Of a stretch of 64,000 nt of DNA, positions 42,701-52,433 are shown piece after piece. This stretch comes from Amyloporia xantha. Its lineage: Eukaryota > Basidiomycota > Agaricomycetes > Polyporales > Adustoporiaceae. Under the pieces are notes generated by a model. It worked only from the letters and a program-made list of their open reading frames with translations. It was not told the DNA's origin and did not search any database. How positions within the stretch are numbered: position 1 is the stretch's first letter; every line of letters starts with the position of its first letter. The position numbers were made by a program, and so were the translations under genes. The stretch spans positions 558,001 to 622,000 of the forward strand of contig JAYKKR010000024.1 in the NCBI GenBank assembly GCA_036971615.1. Reading direction: 5' to 3'.

Positions 42701-44475
42701 TACTTCTTCTAGGACAAAAGGTGTCCCGCCTCGGAATCTCTACCCACAAAGAGAAGGTGGATGCTATTGTCGGTCTCATGGAACCGCGAAATGTAAAGGA
42801 ATTACAAGTCTTCTTGGGAATGATGGTATACTTTTCTTCCTATATTCCTTTCTATGCTTGGATTGCAGCCCCATTGTTCGGTCTCCTCAAGAAGGAAGGT
42901 TTAGGTTGGGAATGGACCGAAGCGCATCAAGAGGCTTTCAACCTTTGCAAGCAGGTTCTGGTTAACGCTCCGGTTCGAGCATATGCTATGCCTGGAAGAC
43001 CATACCGATTGTATACCGACGCTTGTGACTACGGTCTCGCCGCTATTCTTCAACAAGTACAGCCCATGTTGATCAAGGATTTACGAGGCACTAAGGTCTA
43101 CGAGCGATTAAAGAGAGCCTTCGACAATAAGGAGCCAATACCGAACCTGGTAGTCGCAGTCTCCCCAACAGAAAGCGATGTGCCCGCTCCTGGTCAATGG
43201 GCTGACCGCTTTGAAGACACTACAGTCCATGTCGAAAGAGTGATTGCCTACTGGTCTCGCATTCTGAAAGCAGCGGAACGAAATTATTCTCCCACTGAAC
43301 GAGAAGCTCTCGCTCTCAAGGAAGGCTTAATCAAGTTCCAATCGTTCTTGGAAGGATCTTCGGTCTTGGCCATTACGGACCATGCCGCCCTAACCTGGAG
43401 TCGGACCTTTCAGAACGTAAATCGAAGACTACTGACCTGGGGAACAGTGTTCGCCGCATACCCCGGTCTCAAGATTATTCACAGAGCAGGACGAGTCCAT
43501 TCTAACGTCGATCCTATCTCGAGACTTCGACGAAGGATCCCTTACCAAGACGGCCCTTCCTCTGATCCTACTGATGCACTGCAACTTCACCAGGAAGTAG
43601 AGGATCCCCTCAGGAATATGTACGAGGAATTGGGACCGCGATTCGAGGAAAAGTTGATCAAGGTCGCGGCCCGGTTTTGTGAGATCTTAGACCGCGATGA
43701 GCAAGTCGAGGAGGTAACGGTCTTGTTCGCATCGCACGACTGTACGGAGTCCGAGATCCCTCAAAGTTCGGTCTACCAAACCTCGTCAACGCACTCGCTT
43801 CTAATCGGCATTACCCCTGAGGAGGTCCAAGCTTGGAAGGAAGCCTATCGAAAGGACGAGCATTTCAGTAAGGTCAAGAAGAGTCTTGAGACCGAAACCA
43901 ACTGGTCTAATCCCGAATTTCCTCAATACACTACCACCTCAGAAGGACTGATTCATTTTGAGGATCATCAAGGTAACAGTCGACTATGTGTACCGGATGC
44001 AATGCGGGTGCCGGTCATGAAGGAGGCTCATGATTTAATGACGGAAGGAGCTCACGCTGGTTATCATCGGTCTTACAATCGAATAGCATCCACTTACTAC
44101 TGGCCACGGATGTCTAGGGATATTAAGAGATATGTTTCCACTTGCGACGTTTGTCAGAAATCTAAGCCAAGACGACATGCTCCAATCGGTCTTCTTCAAC
44201 CTATACCGATTCCGACTCGACCCTTCGAAGTGATCACTATGGATTTTATTCCTGAACTTCCTAATTCCAGCGGTTTCGATAACATCTTGGTAATAGTGGA
44301 CAAGCTCACTAAGTACGGTCTATTTATTCCAACCACTACGAAGATCACGGAAAAGGAGACTGCTGCGCTCCTATTCAAGCATGTCTTCAGTGAATACGGT
44401 CTGCCCAAACAAATCATCTCAGACCGAGACGTGCGCTGGAGGGAGATTTCTGGAAGGAGGTCTGTAGACTCATGA
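39661..44475 (+). CDS. pol: E3 Gag-Pol main frame
   Basis: The useful open frame starts at about 39661, before the first ATG at 39805. It has a capsid-like region (VVPTWDGDTETLARW; KVNQIAEGS), knuckle CRHCDSPFHWDNEC, protease IIDSGSDITLIS, RT with VIDFRKLND, MPFGFRNGPSVFQ and catalytic YIDD, RNase H with LYTDACDYGLAAIL and ITDHAALTWS, and integrase with H...HAGYHRSYNR...CDVCQKSK followed by MDFIPELPNSSGFD and ISDRD. The frame ends at 44475 because of an indel near 44446, just after the second catalytic Asp of integrase; the third catalytic residue is in the next ORF. All other catalytic motifs are intact over more than 1500 residues. Confidence 0.9.
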   Translation, partial: YSSKAKPKNPDSDSEDAKPAEVPRFDLKLKIDVVPTWDGDTETLARWIMKVNQIAEGSSMIAKQLGSVVPRRLRSHAENWYFSLPGYERERIQKGWTSLRKAIGKHYMNKAWLDRQKSKANRARYRDSGNHRELPSEYYIRKLELLEFVYDYTETELVGEILDGAPVMWNTVLSPHLYAKVVDLQNAIKYYEETLVGLGTDSKEPLKPSFEDRRNRFRDSRSNAADSSAPSRSPPKFPRDDSNRSKLRKTPQELGKRPCRHCDSPFHWDNECKHARQGQRFARTNYIQLSEEELRAEEEYEIAYLGLSDVESETEQDFHESLQSTEPSVYLAQPSKTEAVGKALEGETVPSATPESKSVTVYSARPAPPPLRRSRRLATKNLRSLFQGPVSLDNQPVLELRKHLARPPGCSFLGSKATKARGFLGDREVEMQDIIIDSGSDITLISARCLEEMVHPPKIKAGQKINLVQVTGRAKISGYVPIDLIFKTEDRSIKMNVEAYVVKGMTTPFILGNDFADQYSLSVLRQDGKTAIQFADTGISLEVENSTSSLTDDHGQAFKVFIGSRDRTGRTRLHKRNQRRKRQQRSRSQDNLVRAKQMVIIPPESSKLVPVYAPFEDNLKSLFVERSFQTHKNMEDVFATTDSFISSERPALHVANFSKHPMIIPAGQLLGKAFDPDKWLDRPEGMGKTALAKAASHARFIRLLMESNGSIDVLSHLAQGQTVSSTVQDLITSRGKDTVEDPSSTEPLEGGPKTGEPPEEIIDESQLLKEVDFSSHVSDSQRSVLEQVVLKHKLAFSLNGRLGHYNAKVEVPLKPNSTPVSLPPFPSSPAKREVMDKQMDAWLELGVIEPSKSPWGAPAFIVYRNGKPRMVIDFRKLNDQVIPDEFPLPKQEDILQALTGAQWLSTLDALSGFTQLEMADKDKEKTAFRTHRGLHQFRRMPFGFRNGPSVFQRVMQNILAPFLWIFALVYIDDIVVYSTSFEDHVKHLNSVFLAIEQAGITLSPGKCHLAYQSLLLLGQKVSRLGISTHKEKVDAIVGLMEPRNVKELQVFLGMMVYFSSYIPFYAWIAAPLFGLLKKEGLGWEWTEAHQEAFNLCKQVLVNAPVRAYAMPGRPYRLYTDACDYGLAAILQQVQPMLIKDLRGTKVYERLKRAFDNKEPIPNLVVAVSPTESDVPAPGQWADRFEDTTVHVERVIAYWSRILKAAERNYSPTEREALALKEGLIKFQSFLEGSSVLAITDHAALTWSRTFQNVNRRLLTWGTVFAAYPGLKIIHRAGRVHSNVDPISRLRRRIPYQDGPSSDPTDALQLHQEVEDPLRNMYEELGPRFEEKLIKVAARFCEILDRDEQVEEVTVLFASHDCTESEIPQSSVYQTSSTHSLLIGITPEEVQAWKEAYRKDEHFSKVKKSLETETNWSNPEFPQYTTTSEGLIHFEDHQGNSRLCVPDAMRVPVMKEAHDLMTEGAHAGYHRSYNRIASTYYWPRMSRDIKRYVSTCDVCQKSKPRRHAPIGLLQPIPIPTRPFEVITMDFIPELPNSSGFDNILVIVDKLTKYGLFIPTTTKITEKETAALLFKHVFSEYGLPKQIISDRDVRWREISGRRSVDS

Positions 44476-44960
44476 AGATCGATCGGTCTCTGACGACGTC
44501 ATATCACCCTCAAGCGGATGGTCAGACCGAGATCCTGAATCAGACCTTGGAAATCGCAATGCGAGCCTACATCGGTCCGTCTAGGGATGATTGGTCTGAC
44601 CACTTGGACGGTCTTCGATTATCCTACAATACAAGCCCGCACTCTGCCACTGGATATTCGCCCGCTTACTTGCTCCGCGGATATCACCCGGTCACGGGGG
44701 GCACGGTAATGAATCCCGGACCCGCGATCCCGCGATCGGTCTCAGATACAAGCCACCCCGAGGCAGGAGATATGGTAGATGGATTCATGGCTGATCGGCA
44801 CGACGCTCAAGAAGCTCTGTACTTGGGTCAGATACACCAAAAGAGGGCTTACAATAACGGGCGGCTCATGACTGAATTCGAGGTCGGGGACAAAGTAGTG
44901 CTAAATGTGGACTCCTTAGAGCTACTTCGGTCTCAATCAGGTCGGGGCGGAAGCTGCTAA
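44472..44960 (+). pseudogene. E3 integrase core, continuation
   Basis: Continues integrase in a new frame: FWKEVCRLMK, TSYHPQADGQTEILNQ (catalytic Glu in QTE), YNTSPHSATGYSPAYLL and VGDKVVLNVDSL. It breaks again near 44950 by another indel. The starting ATG at 44472 is only an internal methionine. Confidence 0.8.
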
Positions 44961-45373
44961 TGAAGTACGACGGGCCTTTTGAGATCATCCGTAAAATCAG
45001 TGCAGTGGCATATCAGGTTCGCCTACCTGCCTCCTATGGAATACACCCTGTAATCAACATAGCGCATCTCGAACGGTACCACGAGTCCCCTGCGGAATTC
45101 GGAGAGAGACCGATCAAGGATCTCTCTCGCCAAGACTTTAATGAGTTGCCAGAATTCGAGGTAGAATCCATTATAGCGGAGCGGTCTCGACGAGGGCGTA
45201 ATGGCCGTAGGATCCCTCTATTCAAGACTCGATTTGTGGGATACGGTCCTGAATACGATGAATGGCTGACTCGGTCTCAGCTCCGCAACGCGCCCGATGT
45301 GCTCAAGGATTGGCAAGACCAGAAGAATCGAGCCGCAGTAACTAGTAAGCTGGGTCTGACTACTGTCGCATAA
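44960..45373 (+). pseudogene. E3 integrase C-terminus with chromodomain-like region
   Basis: MKYDGPFEIIRKI, VRLPASYGIHPVINIAHLE are the usual integrase tail; FEVESIIAERSRRGR, LFKTRFVGYGPEYDEWL is a chromodomain-like segment in which the aromatic cage is altered. In its original frame this would end Pol. Separated from the core by the indel near 44950. Confidence 0.75.
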
Positions 45374-45632
45374 AGCAAGCATAACCGGTCTCGGGTACAC
45401 TAAACTAGGCAGGAAGCCACCTTCCTCCTTTTCCCGGTAAGTTATTTCTCTACGATTCTGCTATGCCACTCTGAACAATAAGTTAATTTCCCGCTGTCTC
45501 GGTCTCTCAAGAGTAGGGCCCACTCTAAGAAGGATTCATATTTAAGGGATCACCTCTCATCACAGTCTTGCATCAAATCCGTCTTCTTTCCAACAAACTC
45601 CCAAGCTCAACTACCTCTTATACTTTTGACTC

Positions 45633-46430
45633 ATGTCGGCTATATTTGACGAAGACCGCTCCATGACCGCTCTTACTTCAGCTACCAGGGAACTCGCTCT
45701 CATTCCTACGACTCCCCTGGCTCAAGTTGCCGACCCTTACTTTCCCTCGACTATGTTCGTAGGAAATTTCTTCACTTGGACTCCCCTTTCCCCATCTGTA
45801 TCACCAGAGTCGGTCTTCCAGACCGAACCACCATCCATACCGGTTTCGCCGCCGCCTTGTGGCTCGCTCTCGAGACCGTCCACACGCAGTTCACTATAAC
45901 CCCTCAGATCAAGCTCGCCTGCCGCCAGCTCGGTATACGGTCTCCCCGTCTTCCTCACTGCCCCTTTCTATGGCGAATTCAACGAGTTAAATCGACTCTT
46001 CCCCTCTGAAGAGGAGGCTATGACCGCGGTTGCGGACGCTCAGCGTGATGGCATTGATGCTATCTCATGGGTCGGTGAATTCGTGCATGCCTGCTTGGCT
46101 CTTCCTAACGGTCTTACCGGTATCGAGACCGTGGATCGTCAGCTGGTATCCTACTACAAGTCTATAGGATGGCCCGGTTTCACGGAGGGCGAGTCCGCAA
46201 ACGAGTGTCGAGAGCTTATCCTCCACCCCACCCGCTCCATCCGACGTGCAGAAGAATATGACCCGGTCTCGCCATACTTCGACAGGGTGATGGACGAGAC
46301 CGATGACTCTTCCATGGACGAGGAAGGTACGGACTCGGATGAGGACTTCATTTTGGTGGGGGGGGATAGATGTGGGAATCATCCTTCTCATGATTACCAG
46401 GGTTGTAATGGTCAGGTTTCTGGTGCTTAG
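45633..46430 (+). pseudogene. E3 sense accessory ORF, frameshifted
   Basis: Coding-like sequence in two alternating frames between pol and the antisense gene: MSAIFDEDRSMTALTSATRE at 45633, then after a shift TGFAAALWLALETVHTQFTI, then after another PVFLTAPFYGEFNELNRLFP and SEEEAMTAVADAQRDGIDAI, ending in an acidic tail (DSSMDEEGTDSDEDFILV). The helical middle resembles a Gag-like capsid half in texture but no family is recognised. At least two indels near 45840 and 45930 break it. No hydrophobic helix of the kind in E1 is seen. The first ATG lies about 260 nt after the end of pol. Confidence 0.5.
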
Positions 46431-46603
46431 AAATAATTGAGAACCGAAAGGGAACTGCATGCTTCACTAGTCAAATATCATTTCTCTTATTTATCTGTCA
46501 CTCGGTCTTGATCTCTACAAGAAAAGGATTTATTTTACAAAAAACCGACCATTTACGAATAAGACACGACTACGATAATGAAGTCCTTGGTACACGAGTC
46601 CGT

Positions 46604-47925
46604 TTACTCCTCCTCGGTCTCGTCCTCGTCATCTTCGTCACGGTCAACACCCTTCCCCTTCTCGGTCTCCGCAGCCTTTCGCGCTTTTCTTCTTTCCCGC
46701 TGACGACGTCTCTTAGCAGCACCCTTGGACCGTTGCTTACCAGTCACTTCCTGCAGTTGACGTTGCAGTTCGGCTATCTGCGCTTCAAAGCGCGCGCGTT
46801 CCTGCTGGGCAAGGGTGGCTGGCCCAGGACCAGCCTCCGCCGGTCTTGGTTCGTCTGCCACTACAACCGATTCCTCATCCAAAGGAGTGACGGGAGGAGT
46901 ATACGCCTCCGCCGGTCTCGGTTCATTCTCCGCTACAATTGACTCCTCATTCAAGGGAGTGACAGGAGGGGTAGACGTCCTTTGAGAGGACTGAGTGGTA
47001 TGACGAGACCGCTTAGACCGCGTAGAACGATCCGAAGAGGCCGCTACAAACCGACGGAAAGGTTAGAACTCAGGCAGGAAACAGAGAAGGAGCGGTCTCA
47101 CCGGAACGCTTGGTGGAAGACCGGAAGGACCGCGCTCCTGAGTCGACTACAGGTACCCCTACCGTCTCACTCGCCAAACGTCGGTATCGACCGCGCCCCC
47201 CACTAATGGAGCACCGCTGTTTCTTGCCGCTGCAGAAAGTGCAAGCGCCACCGGGGCGCAGAGTTTCGCAGACTTCCTGCTCAGCTGCCTTGCAGCGTGC
47301 ACACCGGTTTGGCCCTCGAAACTAAGCATCAGAAGATAAAGATATTAGTAAACCCTATCTATCGGTCTTACAAGCGGAATAACTTACTCGTCGAATCAGT
47401 CCGACTTCTTCCTCCATCGCCTCCAAGTCAATGTCATCGTCTTCGCCTTCAACTAGGAGCCTGAGGTCAGCCGCTCGGTCTCAATCAAACCGAGGAATTG
47501 AAACTTACCTAACCAGAACTCGGGCGCATCATCGATTACATCGCGAGACGCTAGAAAGGCGGGATAAGTAGCAGGAAGATCATGTCGGTCTTCCCGCCAC
47601 ACGGTCAGCGCCAGCATCAAAGGAGGGAGGTCGAGGTCTGGTTGCTCCTCCAGAGAGTCCAGAATCTCGTCATTCTTTTTTAAAGAAAGCTCGGTTTCAA
47701 CAGGTATTCCAGGCGAGTAATGAACTAAAACCGCAGACTCACCATGTGGGCGCGATGAATCGCGTCGATCAGCTCCCAGTCGTAGAGCTCGGAATTCATG
47801 GATTCCCAAAGACGAATTTCGAACTCGCGTAGGAGCTCGGGAGTCCAGAGGGGAGGAGCCGAAGGAATTTCGAAAGTTTCTGCGAGTATCGACGCAGGCA
47901 TATCTTCGAGAGAAAGAGGGGCCAT
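46604..47925 (-). CDS. E3 antisense gene: zinc-cluster-like protein, 362 aa
   Basis: Five exons: 47925-47743, 47689-47509, 47452-47388, 47321-47102, 47043-46604; introns of 53, 56, 66 and 58 nt. Exon sizes sum to 1089 nt, exactly 363 codons, and all phases agree. Exon 1 is a helical module (LREFEIRLWESM, LYDWELIDAIHRAHM). Exons 2-3 are acidic. Exon 4 has RCARCKAAEQEVC...CTFCSGKKQRC (Cx2Cx7Cx8Cx2Cx6C), a variant of the fungal zinc cluster. Exon 5 has a basic SKRSRHTTQ stretch, a 23-residue unit repeated twice (TPPVTPLNEESIV / TPPVTPLDEESVV, ending PRPAEA), a short coiled coil (ARFEAQIAELQRQLQEV), an RRRQRERRKARKA nuclear-localisation-like run and an acidic end. It is intact although gag-pol around it has several frameshifts. 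Candidate reader of the CGGTCT motif. Confidence 0.75.
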
Positions 47926-47960
47926 GATTGCAAGCAGCGGTCTTAGACGGTAATGCAGGA

Positions 47961-47972
47961 CTGGGGGGGCTA
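47961..47972 (+). other. E3 polypurine tract
   Basis: CTGGGGGGGCTA directly before the 3' LTR. Confidence 0.7.
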
Positions 47973-49031
47973 TGTTATGGATATCGTGGTTAGTCTCCTT
48001 TTAAGACCGAGACCACTGGTGTGCAGCTCGGTCCCCAACTAACGGGTAGTCCTTCACTACCTGTCCAAGACCTAACGGAACGCCGGTATCAGCCAACCCT
48101 CTTGCTTCGCGTGTGAGACCGCGTCTCGTTTAGGAAAGTGACTCCGTAACCTATCCCGCTGGAACTCTCGAATTACTTTCCCTAGCGAAAGCGGATCTCA
48201 GGGACCCACAAACGCCTACAGAGAACGCAAGATACCGAATCCCGTGAAACCCACGAGGACCGGGACTTCGAGCCGAGTAAGGAGATACGGGCCGGTCTTG
48301 CATAGGGCTTGTTCGAGACCGAAGCAAGACCGAAGGATGACCGAGGGACGCCACTCTAGGACGGCAGGTAATGGTGCGGTCTCACTTAGGATCCCATGCG
48401 GTGAAGTAAGAACAATAGGAGCATAGGCATAAGGCTGTGTACAATAGCTTGTAGGATACGGCGTGTTAAGGAACCTTCTAGCATATCTCACTTGTATTTA
48501 AGAAGACCAACGGTCTTCGGTTTCGAGCAATCCATTTTACCCTTAAAGCTCTTAGCACAACGAGACCTAGTCTCCTTCAATTACTATTGTAGATCTTACC
48601 ATAGCTACGCGCTGGTAAAACGATCTATCCCAGACTTGACAAGCTACTTATAGCTTCGCGCTAAGTAGTGGACTTCGGTATTGCCCTGCGCTACCTAAGT
48701 CCTTGGTCTGGCAACAATACTTGCGAAGGAATTGAGTTATCTTGTAATAGGAAGTCTTTACTCTTTACCTCAAACTTATAACTGTGTGCGCTCCAAGCGG
48801 TATCGCTTTAAGACGGTCTTAAGCCTACGACCTTCGGTCTTCATCGATACCAATTAAACCTACTATCTTCAAGCTCTAAGACCTTTTGGTCTTACAATAC
48901 TTACTCGGTATATCGGTATTAAAACTCTGAAGACTACCTGAGTCTTCGCTTCAAGCTCATAAGTATTCCCATCTCTATCTATTACTACTGATATACAAGC
49001 TTAGGTACTAGTATTACCCTAGTTCTTAACA
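47973..49031 (+). repeat. E3 3' LTR
   Basis: 1059 bp, about 20 substitutions from the 5' LTR, no length change. All nine CGGTCT/AGACCG hexamers are shared. Confidence 0.9.
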
Positions 49032-52000
49032 GCTAGCCACCATGCTGCCTTCCACTCGTAAAACGCGAGCACTCGTCTCATCTCCTCTAAGATCAGCTCA
49101 CACTCCTCAGCCAACCGGTGTGCTCGGGCTCGTGCCTTACACCATTCGACGCGCAGAGCTGCATAGGCAATGAGCGAACACAATTCTCCGAAGGTACTCT
49201 TTGGGACTTACATTCCTGGACCCGCTCATCCTGGGGTCCATCCTCACTGCCAACGCCTGGTGCCAGCCATATCCACGACAGCGTCCGACGGCCCTCACTC
49301 TGCCCTTCCTCCCCAACCGTCATTGCGCGAACGTCCGTCGTGGCGAGGGGTCGTATGATGCCTTCCCAGCCCGTTTTGCCTAAAATCGCGGCTAGAGCCG
49401 CCAGCGCGTCGCGAGTCTTCCGGTAGCGTACTACATCCGCCTCGATCTTGTCTTGCACACTGTTGATAATAGAGCGCGCGCGTGTGTTGGGGCGTTGACC
49501 ACGTACAAATGTGTCTTTGAAGTGGTAGAGATGTGTTCGAAGGCGAAGGTGACGCCGCAAGTCATCGAGGATGTCGTGCGCCTGAGCATAGCGCAGTCTC
49601 CACTCAATGTCGTATAACCTTGGATCGCACGGCAGGTCCGAACCTATATCAGATGGTAAAAGTAAAGGAAGATTGGGAGCATCGGAGCCACGTTCTTGAT
49701 CCGCCGTGCGCATTGACCGCAGTTTTGCAATGCCGGGGATGTAGGCCTGTTGAATATCGAACCATGCGTCCAATTTGCGTAAGAGGGTGTTACGCCTCTC
49801 AATGACTTTGGCGCGCTGAAGATCAGTGGAGTGCGGGCCAAGCGACGCGATTTCGATGCACAGACGACGCCTGTAAGTCAAGTTGGTCAGTGCAATTTCA
49901 TTGACATAGACACCGTCACTTACTGTTGGTCCTCTAGGTCCAGTCCGGCTGTTACCATGACACCGGCGGACATCTCTTCATGCAGTGCCAGGCATTGACC
50001 TTGTTTTAGCTGGGCAGCCTCCTCTTCGGCCAGCTGGAGCCGGACAGCAGCCTGGGTCACATCTATAGAGCATATATCAGTGTTTGTATCACAAGCTACT
50101 GTAGTCGACATACTCGGCGTAGTAATTTCGAACGGATTGAGCTGCTTAGAGTCTTCCTCCCAGGCCTCAATCATCTTCGTCCATTCCGCTACCCGCGCCG
50201 CAGACATGGCGGCACTAAGCTGATCGAATGCAAGGGCGTGTTCATTACGCATTGGTAAAGCATTCTTGATTTTCGTCAGAAGGGTAGGACCTATGGTGAA
50301 GTTAATACATGGCCAGCAGTGTGTGATCCCACCTGACTTACCCATTTGGCAAACCTTGCGCCAGTTGTAATCACTGAACACGTCATCTAGGAGGTCGCGT
50401 CGAGAGCCGGGTCCCATCTCTTTTGTGCTGGAGGCGAATGGGTTCACTGCAGCCCAACCACGCTCGACCGCCTCGCCGTCGGTACGACCAACGCCTCGCG
50501 TGAGGTTGAAAGAGTATCGAGTTTGACACGAAGACTGGTGGGCGGATATATGGAACTTCGGGATGAGAAAGGTGATCTTCCGTGTCACGGGGTCCCATGT
50601 CCAGTCGTAGATTGTCCATCGGTTCCACAAATTTCGCGACCATTGACAAGCTATATCGTACGAGACGACAACCTCCAGGGTGTCGCCTGACGCCCCTCAT
50701 GTGTTTGCCAGACTAGAAAAGAAAAGGTAGTCCATGTTGACATAACTATGGCTCCATTCAGCGTCATCCCAGCAGCTATTAGACATGATAGCTTACCGTT
50801 CACCGTATTGCAAGTCACCCACGGCGCATGGGCGTTTCATATCATGGCGGGTACATTCCACGGTCCCCACGCCGCTAGCGGCAGTACCAATGGACTTCTT
50901 GATATTCGCGAGCTTGACTGCATCATGGTTGTGACATGTGCTCGGCTCTTCCGGGACCTTCTTATCATTCTTGGCCAGGAACGTCTTGTACATGGTTTCT
51001 TCGACAAAATATGCAGCCCCCCGATTCAAACCAGGATCGGCGACATCTGAGGAGACCTGCTTGCGCTTGAGACGGAAGTTCGCATCAAGGCCCATGAACA
51101 ACCTGTATAGCCATCTGAGACCGATGAGCTTATGTATTGTATCATATCACAGGTGAAGGAAATACTTACTTGCGTGATGGGGGGGCTTCTTGGTAGTCGG
51201 ACGGCAAGTTGATCCCGGGCTGTGGACAGGCTGGACAAACGACTGCGCATGACCCAGGAGGAGTCGCCGCAACTCCGCCTGGCTCATGTCCTCGCCCGCC
51301 GCGCTTGAGCATTTTCAGATGACGCCACTGGCGGACCATCCTCATGAATGATGGATATCGATCCTGGCATAGGTTAGTCAGTAGGAACATTGATGTCAGT
51401 TATTATCTAGGTCAAATACCTTTGGGGGCGCGACACCTGTGTTGTCCGTCCGCCGGGCTAGTGCTTGATAAAATTCATAACCCGAGATCTTGGACTGTGT
51501 TGAGAGCAGATGGAAATGTTCGAGTAGGCGAAATGTAGCCGCGGTCTTGGGATCTTTCGAAGTAGCGGGAAACAGGCGCATACGCACAAGTTGAGTCGCT
51601 CGGGCGAGAGCGTGTTCGCAATCGCAGTAGTCGACGCCCACGGAGTGGATACCGGTAATGTCGAGCACGATGAAATCGTCATCAAAGGCAGGCTTCGGGT
51701 TCATGCAGCGCTGGCCGGGTGAGTGGCCTAGCTGAATCCGCATGCCAAGGTGCTTGAGGGTAGCCCGGGTGAAATGAGTCTTCACCCAGTTCTGCCAAGA
51801 AAATGTGAGCTCTAGCATGACAGGATCGAGTAGGTCACTTACCAGAAGCCGGTGAAATGGATGCCGCCGATGAGACTCGACAGTACAAGCCGCGCAGTAG
51901 AGGCGTACATCACTGCAATCGCAGCAGCGATAGGTCGCTCCTGCGGTCTCGCACGAAGCGCATATGCCAGCCATGTGATCTCCCCGCCCCTCCAGCCGCA

Positions 52001-52433
52001 TGATTTCTAACAGCCACGCCTCAATGTCGGTCACCCATTCTCGTAAGGGCTGGTCCTACAGTCAAATAAAGTCAGTGCGAGAGACAATGCTCACGCAATC
52101 AAGACTTACACCTGGTGGGTGGCTGCGTTTCGGCCCCTCAGCAGCATCCAGGAAATATTCTTCTTCAAGGCCGGCAAAACGATCTTCCTCCGCGTCCGTA
52201 GCTGCTTCAGCGTCGGCAAGGAGATCAGGAGTACAAGATATAGATGACCCATCTGGATCACGGCCAGGTGAGCCTGGAGTCTCATAGTAGCATGTCTCTA
52301 CAGATACTCCTGTAGCCCGAGGCACGAAGTCGACATGACGGGTAAGAACCTCGGGAGGGGGAGCAGAAGCGGAGACAGGTGGGGCGTCAGGTAGGTCATG
52401 GTACTCCCAGGCTCGCTTGCGTCGTTTTCCCAT
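49032..52433 (-). pseudogene. KDZ-type transposase with CxC2 domain, 3' end cut by E3
   Basis: Multi-exon gene starting MGKRRKRAWEYHD at 52433. The CxC2 cysteine cluster follows: ICASCETAGATYRCCDCSDV, YCAACTVESHRRHPFH, then GHSPGQRCMNP, FIVLDITGIHSVGVDYCDC. The KDZ core begins RYPSFMRMVRQWRHLKMLKR, VVCPACPQPGINLP, and continues LDANFRLKRKQVSSDVADPG, STCHNHDAVKLAN, GVGTVECTRHDMKRP, VVSYDIACQWSRNLWNRW, LIPKFHISAHQSSCQTRYSF and NLTRGVGRTDGEAVERGWA. Introns such as GTAAGTGACC...TTGGCAG are in phase. KDZ (Kyakuja-Dileera-Zisupton) are DNA transposases abundant in basidiomycetes. The last exon, after a 5' splice site near 49205, reads LRVEWCKARARAHRLAEECE then MRRVLAFYEWKAAWW and stops at the LTR, so only the C-terminal end is missing. 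The core looks otherwise intact. Confidence 0.85.

Larger units (their letters stand above)
37327..49031 (+). mobile_element. E3: Ty3/gypsy element with antisense zinc-cluster gene
   Basis: 11.7 kb between 1059-bp LTRs with TGTTA...TAACA ends. The plus strand encodes Gag, protease, RT, RNase H, integrase and a divergent chromodomain, with frameshifts; an extra sense ORF and an intact antisense gene lie between pol and the 3' LTR. The LTRs differ at about 20 positions. The flanks do not match: CCGGC (E2 DNA) on the left, GCTAG (KDZ gene) on the right. The hexamer CGGTCT/AGACCG is found about once per 100 bp along the whole element, unlike any other part of the window. Confidence 0.9.
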
